Of a DNA stretch of 32,840 nt, positions 7,265-15,754 are shown piece by piece (within the stretch, counting starts at the first letter, position 1; the number at the start of each line of letters is the position of its first letter). The stretch is from Candidatus Omnitrophota bacterium. GTDB lineage: Bacteria; Omnitrophota; Gorgyraeia; Zapsychrales; JANLHA01. A program made the translations under genes and the position numbers. The stretch is from assembly GCA_029560465.1 (NCBI GenBank), contig JAKQKX010000088.1, forward strand, positions 1-32,840, given 5' to 3'. The notes under the pieces were generated by a model that saw only the letters and a program-made list of their open reading frames with translations, ran no database searches and was not told the DNA's origin.

Positions 7265-9238
7265 TTACTGCCTGACTTTTTCGATTGTTTCTGCCGTCTT
7301 TCTGTTAAAAGGAAAGAATGGGAATCGTTTTATTTCAGACAGCAATGATCTTCTTTTCATCCCCTCCGCAGGCGCGTCTTCCTGAATCCCACACAGCCTT
7401 TTCGAGAAATTTTGAAAGGCCATATATGTCTGGTCGGATAAGGTCAGGATATCGTGTTGAGCCCGGGTTCTTTCTGAAAACTGTTTCGCAAGCCAGACAC
7501 GGTTTTTATTCTTAAGAAGGGTGGAATTGGAGACATGGCTCACGTTCTCAAAAGGCTCATCCAGAAAATACTTAAAAAAATCTTCGCGGGAAAACAGGTC
7601 CTCAAATTGATCGCCTAACCCCGGACCTGTAAAAATAATATGGGTGTCATCCAACCCAAAAGAATCTTTAAGGAGCGCCGCGAGCTCTCGCCCTTCGACA
7701 TCATGTTCTAAAACGACTTGAAACGCGACACGGCATCCAACCATGTAAGAAGCCATCTGCCGGATATTCATGCGGTCCGCGGATGGGATCAAATGATAGT
7801 TCTCCCAAGAAACATCTTTCACGCACGCCCGCAACCCTTCCAGGAAATAGTAATTCGCGAGGCCGTCCACGATAATGTTTTTGCGCCCATCATCAAGACC
7901 GGATAAATTTTGGCTCAAATTCATGTTTAATACCGACATTAAAGGCATCAAGGTTTCATTATCCGCGTGCATATTAAGAAGGCTTTGAATAATGCTGCCT
8001 TTTTGAGCGTCTTTAATGACCAGTCGAAGCCGGTCGAGCCTGAGGCTGTCAATCAAATAGGGGGAGTGCGTGCTGAAAACAACCTGATTATCCTGGGTGC
8101 TCATGCTTTCCAACACTTTAATAATTTCAAGCTGGGCTTTAGCGTGGAGGTTCATTCCAGGCTCGTCGATAAGGATGACATTATTTCTTCCCCGTTGGCT
8201 ATTCAAACGCAGGTAAAACGCGAGGAACCACTGGAACCCTTTACTGCGCTGCTGAACCTTAAAAATTTCAGTTTTATCGGCTTCCTTGACTCCGAAAAGC
8301 AGCTTATCCCCTTCCGGCCAAATAATCAATTCCATTTTATTCTGGCCCCAGTAATTGAGGAAATCCCCGCTAATGGACGCTGAATGGCGATTCAAGATAT
8401 TTAATCTTTTTTGCGTGTCTTCGGTAGCGATAACCTTGTCAATATCGAGTCCGGCGATCTTAGCAAAATCCATAACGGCCTGGTTGGATTTAATTTCATG
8501 GAGAGGAATTTCAAAAGGCAGCACTCCGTTAAATTCGTTGAAAAAGATAAAATGGGGCAACCGATCAAGAACGGCATTCAAAAAGACGGCCATCACATCT
8601 CTGGAAGGTTCTTTTTCCGGGAGGCTTTTTGATTCCTGTTTAATAAAACGCAACGATTCAATAACGGCCTGCTGTAAATTTTCATCCTTCAGAAGCGGCA
8701 ACATGGATTTAATGGTGACAAAAAGTTGTTGAACCCTGTCCTGGATAACGGCGACAGGGGCCGCCAAGTCTAAATCGGGGAGGGTATATCCTTTTAAAAG
8801 TTCTATCAGTTTCTTCTCTTCTCTCCGGATAAAATAGCGCTGCCCCTGATTAACGGCATCAAGAAGTTGCACTAAAGTTTCATCTTTTAAATAATACGCG
8901 CCCCGGCTGTCCTTCCCTATCCGAAGGCCGTTTTCGAGCACATAAGCGGAAATTTTTTCCTCCAGTTTTATGCCTGTTGCTTCACGGATCGTTTTTAAAT
9001 CATCATCATCCACGGAAAAAAGCATTTCAATCCCCGGCTCATCACCATTGCCGTTGACAGGGAAAGCCTCTCCTGGGATAGACAGAACCTGCCGGTCAAA
9101 ATCCCGCAAAGCTTCCAGGATGGCGGTTTTGCCCGACTCATTTTTCCCAAGCAAAATTGTCAAATCAGAAGAAAGGGAACAATATCCGCTGTCGGTAATG
9201 GACTTGTACTGGCGTATTCGAAATTTTTTTAATTTCAT
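7265..9238 (-). CDS. OLD-like AAA/ABC-type ATPase with C-terminal TOPRIM-like domain
   Basis: The 657-residue protein has an SMC/RecF-type ATPase split by a long insert. Walker A is GKNESGKT (31-38), the signature-like motif is 'QRSKGFQW' (330-337), Walker B with D-loop is 'VILIDEPGMNLHA' (354-366) and the switch histidine is in 'STHSPYLI' (389-396). A TOPRIM-like region follows (about 454-550): 'NIIVDGLANYYFLEGL', 'VVLEHDVEGREL' and 'DQFEDLF'. OLD-family proteins are ATP-regulated nucleases, some of them in phage defence. Here the usual 'VEG..DYYYL' motif reads 'VDG..NYYFL', so Glu and Asp are replaced by Asp and Asn. No UvrD-like (Gabija) or other defence partner is adjacent. GAGGG precedes the ATG by five bases. 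Promoter and operator are at 9309-9358. Confidence 0.82.
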   Translation of the reverse strand: MKLKKFRIRQYKSITDSGYCSLSSDLTILLGKNESGKTAILEALRDFDRQVLSIPGEAFPVNGNGDEPGIEMLFSVDDDDLKTIREATGIKLEEKISAYVLENGLRIGKDSRGAYYLKDETLVQLLDAVNQGQRYFIRREEKKLIELLKGYTLPDLDLAAPVAVIQDRVQQLFVTIKSMLPLLKDENLQQAVIESLRFIKQESKSLPEKEPSRDVMAVFLNAVLDRLPHFIFFNEFNGVLPFEIPLHEIKSNQAVMDFAKIAGLDIDKVIATEDTQKRLNILNRHSASISGDFLNYWGQNKMELIIWPEGDKLLFGVKEADKTEIFKVQQRSKGFQWFLAFYLRLNSQRGRNNVILIDEPGMNLHAKAQLEIIKVLESMSTQDNQVVFSTHSPYLIDSLRLDRLRLVIKDAQKGSIIQSLLNMHADNETLMPLMSVLNMNLSQNLSGLDDGRKNIIVDGLANYYFLEGLRACVKDVSWENYHLIPSADRMNIRQMASYMVGCRVAFQVVLEHDVEGRELAALLKDSFGLDDTHIIFTGPGLGDQFEDLFSREDFFKYFLDEPFENVSHVSNSTLLKNKNRVWLAKQFSERTRAQHDILTLSDQTYMAFQNFSKRLCGIQEDAPAEGMKRRSLLSEIKRFPFFPFNRKTAETIEKVRQ

Positions 9239-9308
9239 GATGGCCCTCGGTTACCGCAGATTACTGATAAAATATTTTATGCCGGGAATCTACGGGGAAA
9301 CTGATATA

Positions 9309-9340
9309 AAAATTATAATACACTTCCGCATTATAATTTT
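9309..9340. repeat. Perfect 11-bp inverted repeat, probable operator
   Basis: AAAATTATAAT at 9309-9319 and its exact reverse complement at 9330-9340 are separated by ten bases. The right arm contains the -10 box of the promoter at 9330-9358 and the left arm covers the expected transcription start downstream. This arrangement is typical of a repressor operator. As an intrinsic terminator it would be poor because the stem has no G or C. Confidence 0.6.
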
Positions 9341-9358
9341 CATCATATTTAATGTCAA
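9330..9358 (-). promoter_or_regulatory. Consensus sigma70 promoter of the OLD-like gene (TTGACA-17-TATAAT)
   Basis: On the minus strand TTGACA (9358-9353) and TATAAT (9335-9330) are both perfect matches, with the optimal 17-base spacer. Transcription would start near 9323, giving an untranslated leader of about 85 bases before the ATG at 9238. A promoter this strong in front of an ATPase/nuclease-like gene suggests that it is normally held down, consistent with the overlapping inverted repeat. Confidence 0.72.
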
Positions 9359-9385
9359 GAGAATCGCCCAGACAAAAAGACGCCT

Positions 9386-11071
9386 TCAGGGGGTAAAGAG
9401 GTCTACGCAAATCCCATCCTCACAGGAGGAAAACTGTGGATTATAAATCTGCCTCAATTGAATTAGGAGCTCCTCCGCATCCATTCCCAAAGACCGATCC
9501 ATATCCCAGCTGGATGTAACGACCCATAAACGTTTGAGGTTATTGTTATGCAACTGGATCGGTTGCATCATGACCTTGCGGTCCCCCAGTAACTGATATG
9601 CGTAGAAATTTTTTAATTTCTGAACAGGCAACGCTTTTATTGAAGTGTCGATTCCCATATAGCGCTGGTCGTACTGAAAAACATACTGCGGGGCGAATAC
9701 GAAAAATAACTCATCCTGAGACAAACTCCCGTGGCCCCCCTGTTTTTCAAGATACGCCCTTAATAAGATATAAGATTGAAGGTCTCCGGCGATAAGCGAA
9801 TCCTCTTCCCGGAAGGAACGTTTCAAAGAAGAAAAAAGCGGCAGATAGCGTTTTTTAGGGTAAACTCCGCCCAACAGATCCGCCCGGAAAGGATTGGAAA
9901 ACATGTATCCGTTATAATAATTCTGGAGGCTGCCCAAAAGCAAGGTCGCGGCTGTCAAAACAATGAGGACGCCGAAGCGGCGGGACAGGATTTTGTCGCA
10001 TCCTTGCGCGATCCCGATATAATAAAAGGGGGAAAAAATCATCAATTGCCGATGGATATAAATCGGGACATAATATTTTGAAATATAATACGCCAGGAAA
10101 AAAGGAACGGCGATGAATATGACCAGGATAAAAGCTTTTTTCTGGTCGGAAGAAAATAAGGTCAACAACCCGAGGGCGAATAGGCTTGAAAATATGACCA
10201 GGCCGATCAAATACTGGGGGCACGTCGAGGAAAACCCCTGGTTAAAAATCATCTGGGTGAGGAACAAGGTTGTCAGGGACGGTTGCGGGATCCAGAAGCT
10301 GTGTTTCACAAAACTAAATTGACTTAAAAAGATCGGCTTCATCAACAGCAGGACGGCCAACATCCCTATCACGGAAAAGGCCCATTTCCGCCAATAACGG
10401 CGGTTATCCGGGATCAATAAGATCAACCCTGTCCCTATTAATAAAAAGACCGAAAAATAACTGGCCACAAGCGCCAGGACTCCTGTTATCAGGAATAATA
10501 TCCAAGCCTGGAGTTTATTTGTGCGTAAAGCTAACATATAAGCCGCCGCCATTAAGAGGGCAAAAAAGCATACGAACGCATACATCCTGGCTTCCTGGGC
10601 GTACCAGATGTGCAGTGGGTGGATTGCCAGGAATCCGGTAGCTAACACGCTTCCGCGAAAGCTAAGAAACAACGTTGAGAAGAAGAAGAAAAGTAGGCAT
10701 GCCCCCAGGCTAAAAATAACTGATAAAAGCCGGAGCGGCATGTCACCTCCGCCTAATTGGCTGAAAAAATAAATTGTAAAATAATATAGCGGCGAATGAG
10801 GATCGTTTTTCATTTGCTCGCGAATAACCTCAAAAGGCGCGCGGCCGGATAAACGCGACACGCTATTCACAGATTGGAAACTGTACATGTCCGTCCCAAG
10901 TTCATCAAATGTCAGGTCGTAGATGTTGAGGTGATGTGATCTTAGAATCCCGGCGGCCATAAGGATGAATAAAAGGAGCGTCAACTTAAATAAAGTGGTT
11001 TTCAGCGGAGAGTCGAACCCGTTAATTTTTAAAAGGGAGAAAATGTTTGAAGATCTGTATAAATTCGACAT
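9386..11071 (-). CDS. GT39/ArnT-like membrane glycosyltransferase
   Basis: The 561-residue protein has a first membrane helix at about residues 27-43, then an acidic loop 'YDLTFDELGTDMYSF' (FDE at 55-57), a second loop with 'KNDPHSPLYYF', about ten more hydrophobic helices, and a soluble C-terminal part from about residue 400. This is the plan of GT-C enzymes (PMT, ArnT, RgtABCD). They use polyprenyl-phosphate sugars as donors and the acidic residues of the first periplasmic loop for catalysis. It probably adds a sugar to a surface lipid, glycan or protein on the periplasmic side of the inner membrane. It lies 65 bp downstream of the tandem small-protein genes on the same strand. Acceptor and sugar are unknown. 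Confidence 0.82.
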   Translation of the reverse strand: MSNLYRSSNIFSLLKINGFDSPLKTTLFKLTLLLFILMAAGILRSHHLNIYDLTFDELGTDMYSFQSVNSVSRLSGRAPFEVIREQMKNDPHSPLYYFTIYFFSQLGGGDMPLRLLSVIFSLGACLLFFFFSTLFLSFRGSVLATGFLAIHPLHIWYAQEARMYAFVCFFALLMAAAYMLALRTNKLQAWILFLITGVLALVASYFSVFLLIGTGLILLIPDNRRYWRKWAFSVIGMLAVLLLMKPIFLSQFSFVKHSFWIPQPSLTTLFLTQMIFNQGFSSTCPQYLIGLVIFSSLFALGLLTLFSSDQKKAFILVIFIAVPFFLAYYISKYYVPIYIHRQLMIFSPFYYIGIAQGCDKILSRRFGVLIVLTAATLLLGSLQNYYNGYMFSNPFRADLLGGVYPKKRYLPLFSSLKRSFREEDSLIAGDLQSYILLRAYLEKQGGHGSLSQDELFFVFAPQYVFQYDQRYMGIDTSIKALPVQKLKNFYAYQLLGDRKVMMQPIQLHNNNLKRLWVVTSSWDMDRSLGMDAEELLIQLRQIYNPQFSSCEDGICVDLFTP

Positions 11072-11136
11072 GCCTTATGCGGCAAAAAAGGGTAAAGAAT
11101 CCAGGGGTGGTTTCATTGCCAGGCCATGAGCGCGCA

Positions 11137-11403
11137 TTAAATCGAACACAATGCGACATATCGGCTCGCTGACCCGCCATAGACAGGAACCGTGCCGCTA
11201 TAAACATAGCTGACCACGACCCCTCCCGCGCATCCGGGAACCGCGTTATTGGCAGCATCAAGCCAGAATCTGACACATTGCGCGTCCGCTTCCTTGACAG
11301 GCATGACTGCTGTTTTTGTTTCAGTGAGGGTCATACCTAAAATTAAAAACAACTGTAAGATAACCAAGACGCCCCCCCACCAAAGAAGTTTTTCCCTTAA
11401 CAT
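11137..11403 (-). CDS. Small exported or anchored protein, paralogue 1 of a tandem pair
   Basis: The 88-residue product MLREKLLWWGGVLVILQ... has one hydrophobic segment (about residues 7-26), then 'PVKEADAQC', 'FWL', 'NAVPGCAGG', 'YVYSGTVPVYGG' and a final 'RYVALCSI'. The start at 11403 is chosen because AAAGGAGG stands seven bases before it; the longer frame to 11454 would run upstream of this signal. Over half of the residues match the upstream gene at 11436-11708, including three aligned cysteines in the C-terminal part (in ADAQC, AVPGC and ALC). It could be an anchored small protein or could be cleaved after ADA. I do not recognise the family. It lies between glycan genes on the same strand. 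Confidence 0.72.
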   Translation of the reverse strand: MLREKLLWWGGVLVILQLFLILGMTLTETKTAVMPVKEADAQCVRFWLDAANNAVPGCAGGVVVSYVYSGTVPVYGGSASRYVALCSI

Positions 11404-11435
11404 CAAATAGCCTCCTTTAATCATTTGCGTATGAA

Positions 11436-11708
11436 CTATAAAGTCCTTGCGCATAATCCTATGTATCGATCCGCTGTTCCACCGTACACAGGGACCCGAC
11501 CGCTATAGACATACCCCAAAAGAGAGCCTCCGGCACATACGGGGACAGCATTATCCCCGGTCGCTAACCAAAAAGTGAGACATTGCGCGTCAGCTTCCTT
11601 AACAGGTGTTATCGGCGTTTTGGGACCGGTGAGGGTTAGTCCGAAGATTATGAATACCTGCAAGATAACCAGAACGCCACCGCACCAGAAACGTTTTTTG
11701 CTTGACAT
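11436..11708 (-). CDS. Small exported or anchored protein, paralogue 2 of a tandem pair
   Basis: The 90-residue product begins MSSKKRFWCGGVLVILQ. It has the same plan as its downstream paralogue: a hydrophobic segment at about 9-27, the shared 'PVKEADAQC', then 'NAVPVCAGG', 'GYVYSGRVPVYGG' and 'RYIGLCARTL'. The three C-terminal cysteines align with those of the other copy, and one more cysteine lies in the N-terminal part (FWC). The ATG at 11708 is preceded by GGAGGG; the longer frame to 11756 runs into a leader hairpin (11725-11771). The gap to the second copy is 32 bases, so the two are cotranscribed. A promoter candidate lies at 11796-11825. Strong conservation of the VPVYGG region and of the cysteines implies selection on the protein. 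Function unknown. Confidence 0.72.
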   Translation of the reverse strand: MSSKKRFWCGGVLVILQVFIIFGLTLTGPKTPITPVKEADAQCLTFWLATGDNAVPVCAGGSLLGYVYSGRVPVYGGTADRYIGLCARTL

Positions 11709-11724
11709 CCTAAAACCCTCCATT

Positions 11725-11771
11725 TCATGATCTCCGCGCAGGCAGAAAAATAACACTATCGGGGATCATGA
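11725..11771 (-). promoter_or_regulatory. Leader hairpin next to the ribosome site of the tandem small-protein genes
   Basis: On the minus-strand transcript, TCATGATCCCCG (11771-11760) can pair with CGGAGATCATGA (11736-11725): 11 of 12 positions, one C-A mismatch, and a 23-base loop. The stem ends a few bases before the GGAGGG Shine-Dalgarno sequence of the gene starting at 11708. It may control translation or mRNA stability, or be a DNA operator. Not recognised as a known riboswitch. Confidence 0.45.
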
Positions 11772-11795
11772 AGGTTTAACCGCTAGGAATTCATA

Positions 11796-11825
11796 ATTAA
11801 AGTCAATTTCATTTAAGCATGTAAA
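11796..11825 (-). promoter_or_regulatory. Candidate promoter of the tandem small-protein genes (TTTACA-18-TTTAAT)
   Basis: On the minus strand TTTACA (11825-11820) and TTTAAT (11801-11796) each differ from consensus at one base and are 18 bases apart. Transcription would start near 11789, placing the hairpin at 11725-11771 in the leader. The rest of the gap up to 11963 is AT-rich and shows nothing else that I can support. Confidence 0.4.
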
Positions 11826-11963
11826 AAGCTAAAAATCAAAGGATTTTTTGGAAATGATTCGCCTTCTCTTCTGCATCCCTCATTTACTACAAATTATAGA
11901 AATTCTTTTATAATATAAGTATATTTTGAGATCGCCTTAATATACAAGACGATTTTAAAAAAA

Positions 11964-13187
11964 TTATTGGTTTAAAACACGGATAGCACTTTGCAACACA
12001 TCGTCAACGGGAATAGCTTGTACGCAACGATTTTCGTTACAGGGGGATACGCGGTGATTATAGGCTGTTAAACACGGGCTGCAGGATAGCGATGCATAAA
12101 AAATGGTTTTATTATTTTTAAGGGGTCCGTATAAATCAGGGGTTTCCGGCCCAAAAATGCCAATGATGGGGATCCGGGTCAAGGAGGCGATATGGATCAT
12201 CCCTCCGTCATGGCTTATCAACAGATTCGAAAGATTAAACAAATCGATCAAATCCGGGATATGCGTCTTCCCGATCAAATTAATGGTCCGCGGCCCCTTT
12301 AATCTGTCGTATAGCCCGGATTCTTTTGGGGAACCTCCTACCCCGGAATATATAATCATCAGATCCGGGAGAGAAGATAATTTTTCAACCAACTGAAGAT
12401 AATTATCCAGGGGCCACCGGCGTAAAGGCAATGCGTCCTGTATTCCCGGATGAATGACAACCTTTTTCCGGCAACGTTCGATTTCCGGGTTTTCACGGTG
12501 GAGCATATCCCAAAGTCTGGTTTTACGCTCCTGAGAAGATTCAATCACAGGTAAAGTTAACAGCCCCGGTGAATTTTTCCAGCATTCCTTGACGCACGGA
12601 ATTTGTCCTGGCGGGGATTTGAGCGCATAAACCAACGCCAAATAATTCCGGGAGATGTGCTGATAAGGATTGTAGGGGACGTCGTGCGTTCGCAAAGCCC
12701 CCCGGTAAAGTCCTTCTTGGGCAAACGTCCCGAACCCAACCCGAAAACGGGCTCTGGACAGGAAAGACAAGATACTGCTGAACCTCGAAAAAAGCTCCAT
12801 ATCAATCACAGCGTCAATACGTTCTTCTCGGATCCTTTGAAGATTTTGGATAATATCTTTACAAAAGCACAAAAGGTTATTTGTTCGGACAGTCAACACC
12901 TTGTCTCTGTCGATTATATTTAACAAATGAACAGCGTCCTGGTTGTCAGCAAATATCCAGAAAAACAACTCGCTGTCGGGATACAATTCTTTCAGCGTTC
13001 GCATTGCGGGATAAGACAAGATTGTGCTTCCTATTTCTGATAATTCCAAAAAAAGCACTTTCTTGATAGGCTTTTCAAGCGGCGGGTGAGGACAAAAAAA
13101 CTTTTTCGCGGAATAGAATAGAGACAAGAAGAAACAGGATGGGATTCCAACCCAAAAATCTAATTTTCGCATGAGACCAACCGTCAT
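11964..13187 (-). CDS. Glycosyltransferase family 9 (ADP-heptose:LPS heptosyltransferase-like)
   Basis: The product has 407 residues if started at the ATG at 13187, which has GGAG five bases upstream. A GTG at 13280 would add 31 residues and overlap the preceding gene by 16 bases. An N-terminal amphipathic or membrane segment (WVGIPSCFFLSLF) is followed by the GT9 fold: 'KKVLFLELSEIGSTIL' in the N-lobe, 'VVIHPGI', 'RRWPLDNYLQLVEKL', and in the C-lobe 'LISHDGGMIHIASL', 'PIIGIFGPETPDLYGP' and 'CSPC'. GT9 enzymes use nucleotide-activated heptose or related sugars in LPS core assembly on the cytoplasmic face. The CSPC...C cluster near the end is common in this family. It is cotranscribed with the GT2 gene upstream. 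Confidence 0.88.
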   Translation of the reverse strand: MTVGLMRKLDFWVGIPSCFFLSLFYSAKKFFCPHPPLEKPIKKVLFLELSEIGSTILSYPAMRTLKELYPDSELFFWIFADNQDAVHLLNIIDRDKVLTVRTNNLLCFCKDIIQNLQRIREERIDAVIDMELFSRFSSILSFLSRARFRVGFGTFAQEGLYRGALRTHDVPYNPYQHISRNYLALVYALKSPPGQIPCVKECWKNSPGLLTLPVIESSQERKTRLWDMLHRENPEIERCRKKVVIHPGIQDALPLRRWPLDNYLQLVEKLSSLPDLMIIYSGVGGSPKESGLYDRLKGPRTINLIGKTHIPDLIDLFNLSNLLISHDGGMIHIASLTRIPIIGIFGPETPDLYGPLKNNKTIFYASLSCSPCLTAYNHRVSPCNENRCVQAIPVDDVLQSAIRVLNQ

Positions 13188-13264
13188 GGTTTCTCCGGGG
13201 TTTTCTGCAAAATAATAAAAATTTTCACTGTAAGTGTTACTTGTATAGGCAAGGCCCGCAAGAT

Positions 13265-13969
13265 TTATTCCCCGCTCCACAGCAAACGGATGACATCAAT
13301 CACGGCCGCCGACACAACCTTTAAACTCGCTCCGGTTTGCTTCCCTCTCACCCTTGGAAAATGTTCGACCGGTAATTGTTGGACCCGGCAACCCTGTTTT
13401 ATAGCCTTCATAAAAAAATCCGTATAAAAAACGCCCCCATGCGAGCTGATCGCGTCTATATTTATTATATCTTTTCTGAACAATTTAAACCCGCAATTAA
13501 TGTCTTTCAAATTAACCTTAAATAACAGCGCCGCCAAACGGCTGTAGCATTGCCCCAAAAAAATCCTGTACAGGGAGTCGGTCCTTTTAAAACGGAATCC
13601 TGCCACAATGTCATAATGCTCAAGACACGGGATCATGGGCAACAAGGCGTCAACTTTAAATTGTCCGTCCGCATCCATGAGGAGGACCCATTCCGAAATG
13701 GCCTGCTGAATCCCAGACACAAGCGCGGCTCCGTAGCCAAGGTTCCTGGGATGATGAAGCACTTTTAAATGACGAACCTGATCACCGAGGGAATTTAATA
13801 TCGTCCGGCTCGCATCTGTGCTACCATCATCGACGACAATCATTTCATACGCGCTGAGGAACGATTGCTCGCTTAGAAATTTGGCCGTATCGGCAACCGT
13901 GTCCGCGATATTCTCCCCCTCGTTATAAACAGGCAGGATGACAGATAATGAAAAAAAGGGTTCTTTCAT
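13265..13969 (-). CDS. Glycosyltransferase family 2, dolichyl-/polyprenyl-phosphate sugar synthase type
   Basis: The 234-residue protein is a soluble GT-A fold: 'LSVILPVYNEGENI' at the N-terminus, 'IVVDDGSTDASR' for nucleotide binding, 'LLMDADGQF' with the DxD-type metal site, and 'DINCGFKLFRKDI' in the acceptor region. The length and lack of C-terminal membrane helices match the DPM1-type enzymes that load a sugar from a nucleotide onto polyprenyl phosphate at the cytoplasmic membrane. Its lipid-linked product would be the natural donor for the two GT39-like enzymes in this cluster (9386 and 14072); this link is inference. Its 3' end overlaps the region in front of the GT9 gene. No clear Shine-Dalgarno sequence precedes the ATG. 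Confidence 0.9.
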   Translation of the reverse strand: MKEPFFSLSVILPVYNEGENIADTVADTAKFLSEQSFLSAYEMIVVDDGSTDASRTILNSLGDQVRHLKVLHHPRNLGYGAALVSGIQQAISEWVLLMDADGQFKVDALLPMIPCLEHYDIVAGFRFKRTDSLYRIFLGQCYSRLAALLFKVNLKDINCGFKLFRKDIINIDAISSHGGVFYTDFFMKAIKQGCRVQQLPVEHFPRVRGKQTGASLKVVSAAVIDVIRLLWSGE

Positions 13970-14071
13970 GACGTTTATTCAAAATTTTCCTATTCGACCA
14001 TGACAGGGGTCTCAAAGAGCTCAATCCCAGATTTTACCTTATATTCATTGATTAACTATTATTTTTTTATT

Positions 14072-15754
14072 TTAGTTTCCAGGATAGTCCGTGGTAACCG
14101 GCGCTTCCTCCGAGGATCTTTTCCTGTAAATAAAAACCGATTCTGTTCCCGGGTCATAATCCCGCACCGGGAGAAAAGAGTGCCAAAAGAGTTCCGGACG
14201 GATCAGGTCCGACCAGTAAACATCCAGGTGCCCGACAGTATCGTAACGGACGCCCCAGGCATTGGGGGCGTCCAGCAGGCCAGCAACCTCAATGACCGAT
14301 GGCCCGAAAGCGACGATATAATCAGGCAAACACCGGTTCCGGAAATGGATGTCCGGCAGATTCTGAAATTGCCGGCCGGATTCATCGCCCGCAAGTTGCC
14401 AGGCGTACACCGCGTGGGGCGCATGAAAAATCAACGGGTAAACAGTATAACCGGGGACAGTCAGGATGCTTTCCCCTTCCCTAACGTTTGCGTTGATCCA
14501 GTCGGCCGCCATTCGGTAAGGTCCTTTCCGCCGCGCCGCCAATTCCCGCCAGAATTCCAGGATTGTGGAACGCCGCGGGGCTTTTCGGATCACCTGCGAG
14601 AAAGACGTTCCGTCGGGATACTGAAACAGGGGGCCCCCGTGCATGATATTTGTCATGAAAAACAGCAACGCCAGAGGACAAGCCAGCCATGGTATTTTAG
14701 CGGATATGGCCTGTATGACGAATACGGCCGTAAGAATGCATAACGGAATCAGCGGGCACAAATACCGGACAAAGGCCACGGACATTTGCTCAACCGGTTG
14801 GGGAGAAAAAATAGCGATCGTCAGAATATAGGTAAAAATCATAAGAGGAGCTTCAATGAGCCGGCGGTCTTTTTTTAAGAAATACACCAAAGGCGCAACG
14901 GCAATCAATAAGCCAGCGCCCATTTCACAGGCGTTTAAATCCCGCAGGTTCCACCAGAAAAGCAGAAGCCTTTCTGTGAACCATGATCGGCTCGAGTAAT
15001 CCCAGACGTTTTTTCCCAAAGGGTTATAAATAGCCAGGATGCCTCCTCCCCCCAGCAATTGCGTGACCGCGAAAATAATTTTTTCCTGGCCTGAAAAAGG
15101 CCGCTCTTTCTTCCCCCAGATCAAATAATGAACAATACCGCAGACGATAACAGCGATATAAGCCAGATAATGGGACGCCAAAAGCATGATGGCCACAGCC
15201 GCCATGATTCCAATCTTTTTTCTGCCTTTTGCCTTGTTCAGATACAGATACCCCAAAAGGAACGTGAAAAGCATCATGGGGGCGTAATACCGGCATTGAC
15301 GAGAGAAAAGGATAAAAGAAACATTTCCCATAAATCCGGCCGATACCAGCAGCCATGTATTGAGAGACGCTTTTGCGGCCCAAAGCCCATAGAGAATCAA
15401 CGCGACAATGGCCAGCCCGCAAAGCGCAAATGGAAAACGGACCGCAAAGGCTGAATCATGGGTGAGTCCGGCAAACGGGGCGACGATGTAAAATTGTAAA
15501 GGCGGGACATACCGCTGGCGCAGGTCATCAAGCTCCCGTCCATCGTTAAACGCAATAATATTTTGACCTAAAAGGGCGGACGTGTCGCCGGTTTTAAAAA
15601 GGGTTTTGCCGAATAGGGCGCAGATGGCCTCGTCATCCCATAAGGCGTAATGGCCCAGGCGAAAAAAAATCAGGAACGTCATCCAGGAGAAAACAATGAT
15701 GGCGACCAAAAGTTTAATACGGTCAGGTTGCTTCAAAGCAGGCGGCCGGATCAT
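14072..15754 (-). CDS. GT39/ArnT-like membrane glycosyltransferase
   Basis: The 560-residue protein has a membrane helix at about residues 13-31, then the catalytic-type acidic motif 'HYALWDDEAICAL' (Asp40, Asp41, Glu42) in the first external loop. About ten further helices and a soluble C-terminal domain from about residue 395 follow. This is the GT-C plan of PMT/ArnT enzymes, which transfer sugars from polyprenyl phosphate at the outer face of the inner membrane. Its ATG overlaps the TGA of the radical SAM gene (ATGA, 15751-15754), so the two are translationally coupled. It resembles the other GT39-like gene at 9386 in plan but only weakly in sequence, so they probably use different acceptors. 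Confidence 0.87.
   Translation of the reverse strand: MIRPPALKQPDRIKLLVAIIVFSWMTFLIFFRLGHYALWDDEAICALFGKTLFKTGDTSALLGQNIIAFNDGRELDDLRQRYVPPLQFYIVAPFAGLTHDSAFAVRFPFALCGLAIVALILYGLWAAKASLNTWLLVSAGFMGNVSFILFSRQCRYYAPMMLFTFLLGYLYLNKAKGRKKIGIMAAVAIMLLASHYLAYIAVIVCGIVHYLIWGKKERPFSGQEKIIFAVTQLLGGGGILAIYNPLGKNVWDYSSRSWFTERLLLFWWNLRDLNACEMGAGLLIAVAPLVYFLKKDRRLIEAPLMIFTYILTIAIFSPQPVEQMSVAFVRYLCPLIPLCILTAVFVIQAISAKIPWLACPLALLFFMTNIMHGGPLFQYPDGTSFSQVIRKAPRRSTILEFWRELAARRKGPYRMAADWINANVREGESILTVPGYTVYPLIFHAPHAVYAWQLAGDESGRQFQNLPDIHFRNRCLPDYIVAFGPSVIEVAGLLDAPNAWGVRYDTVGHLDVYWSDLIRPELFWHSFLPVRDYDPGTESVFIYRKRSSEEAPVTTDYPGN

Noticed and set aside
9598-10322. Plus-strand frames inside the GT39-like gene
   Set aside because: They are shadows of the long minus-strand gene with improbable residue composition.
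11022-11276. An 84-codon leftward frame overlapping the paralogue pair
   Set aside because: It overlaps the better supported 88-residue gene out of frame and has no ribosome site of its own.
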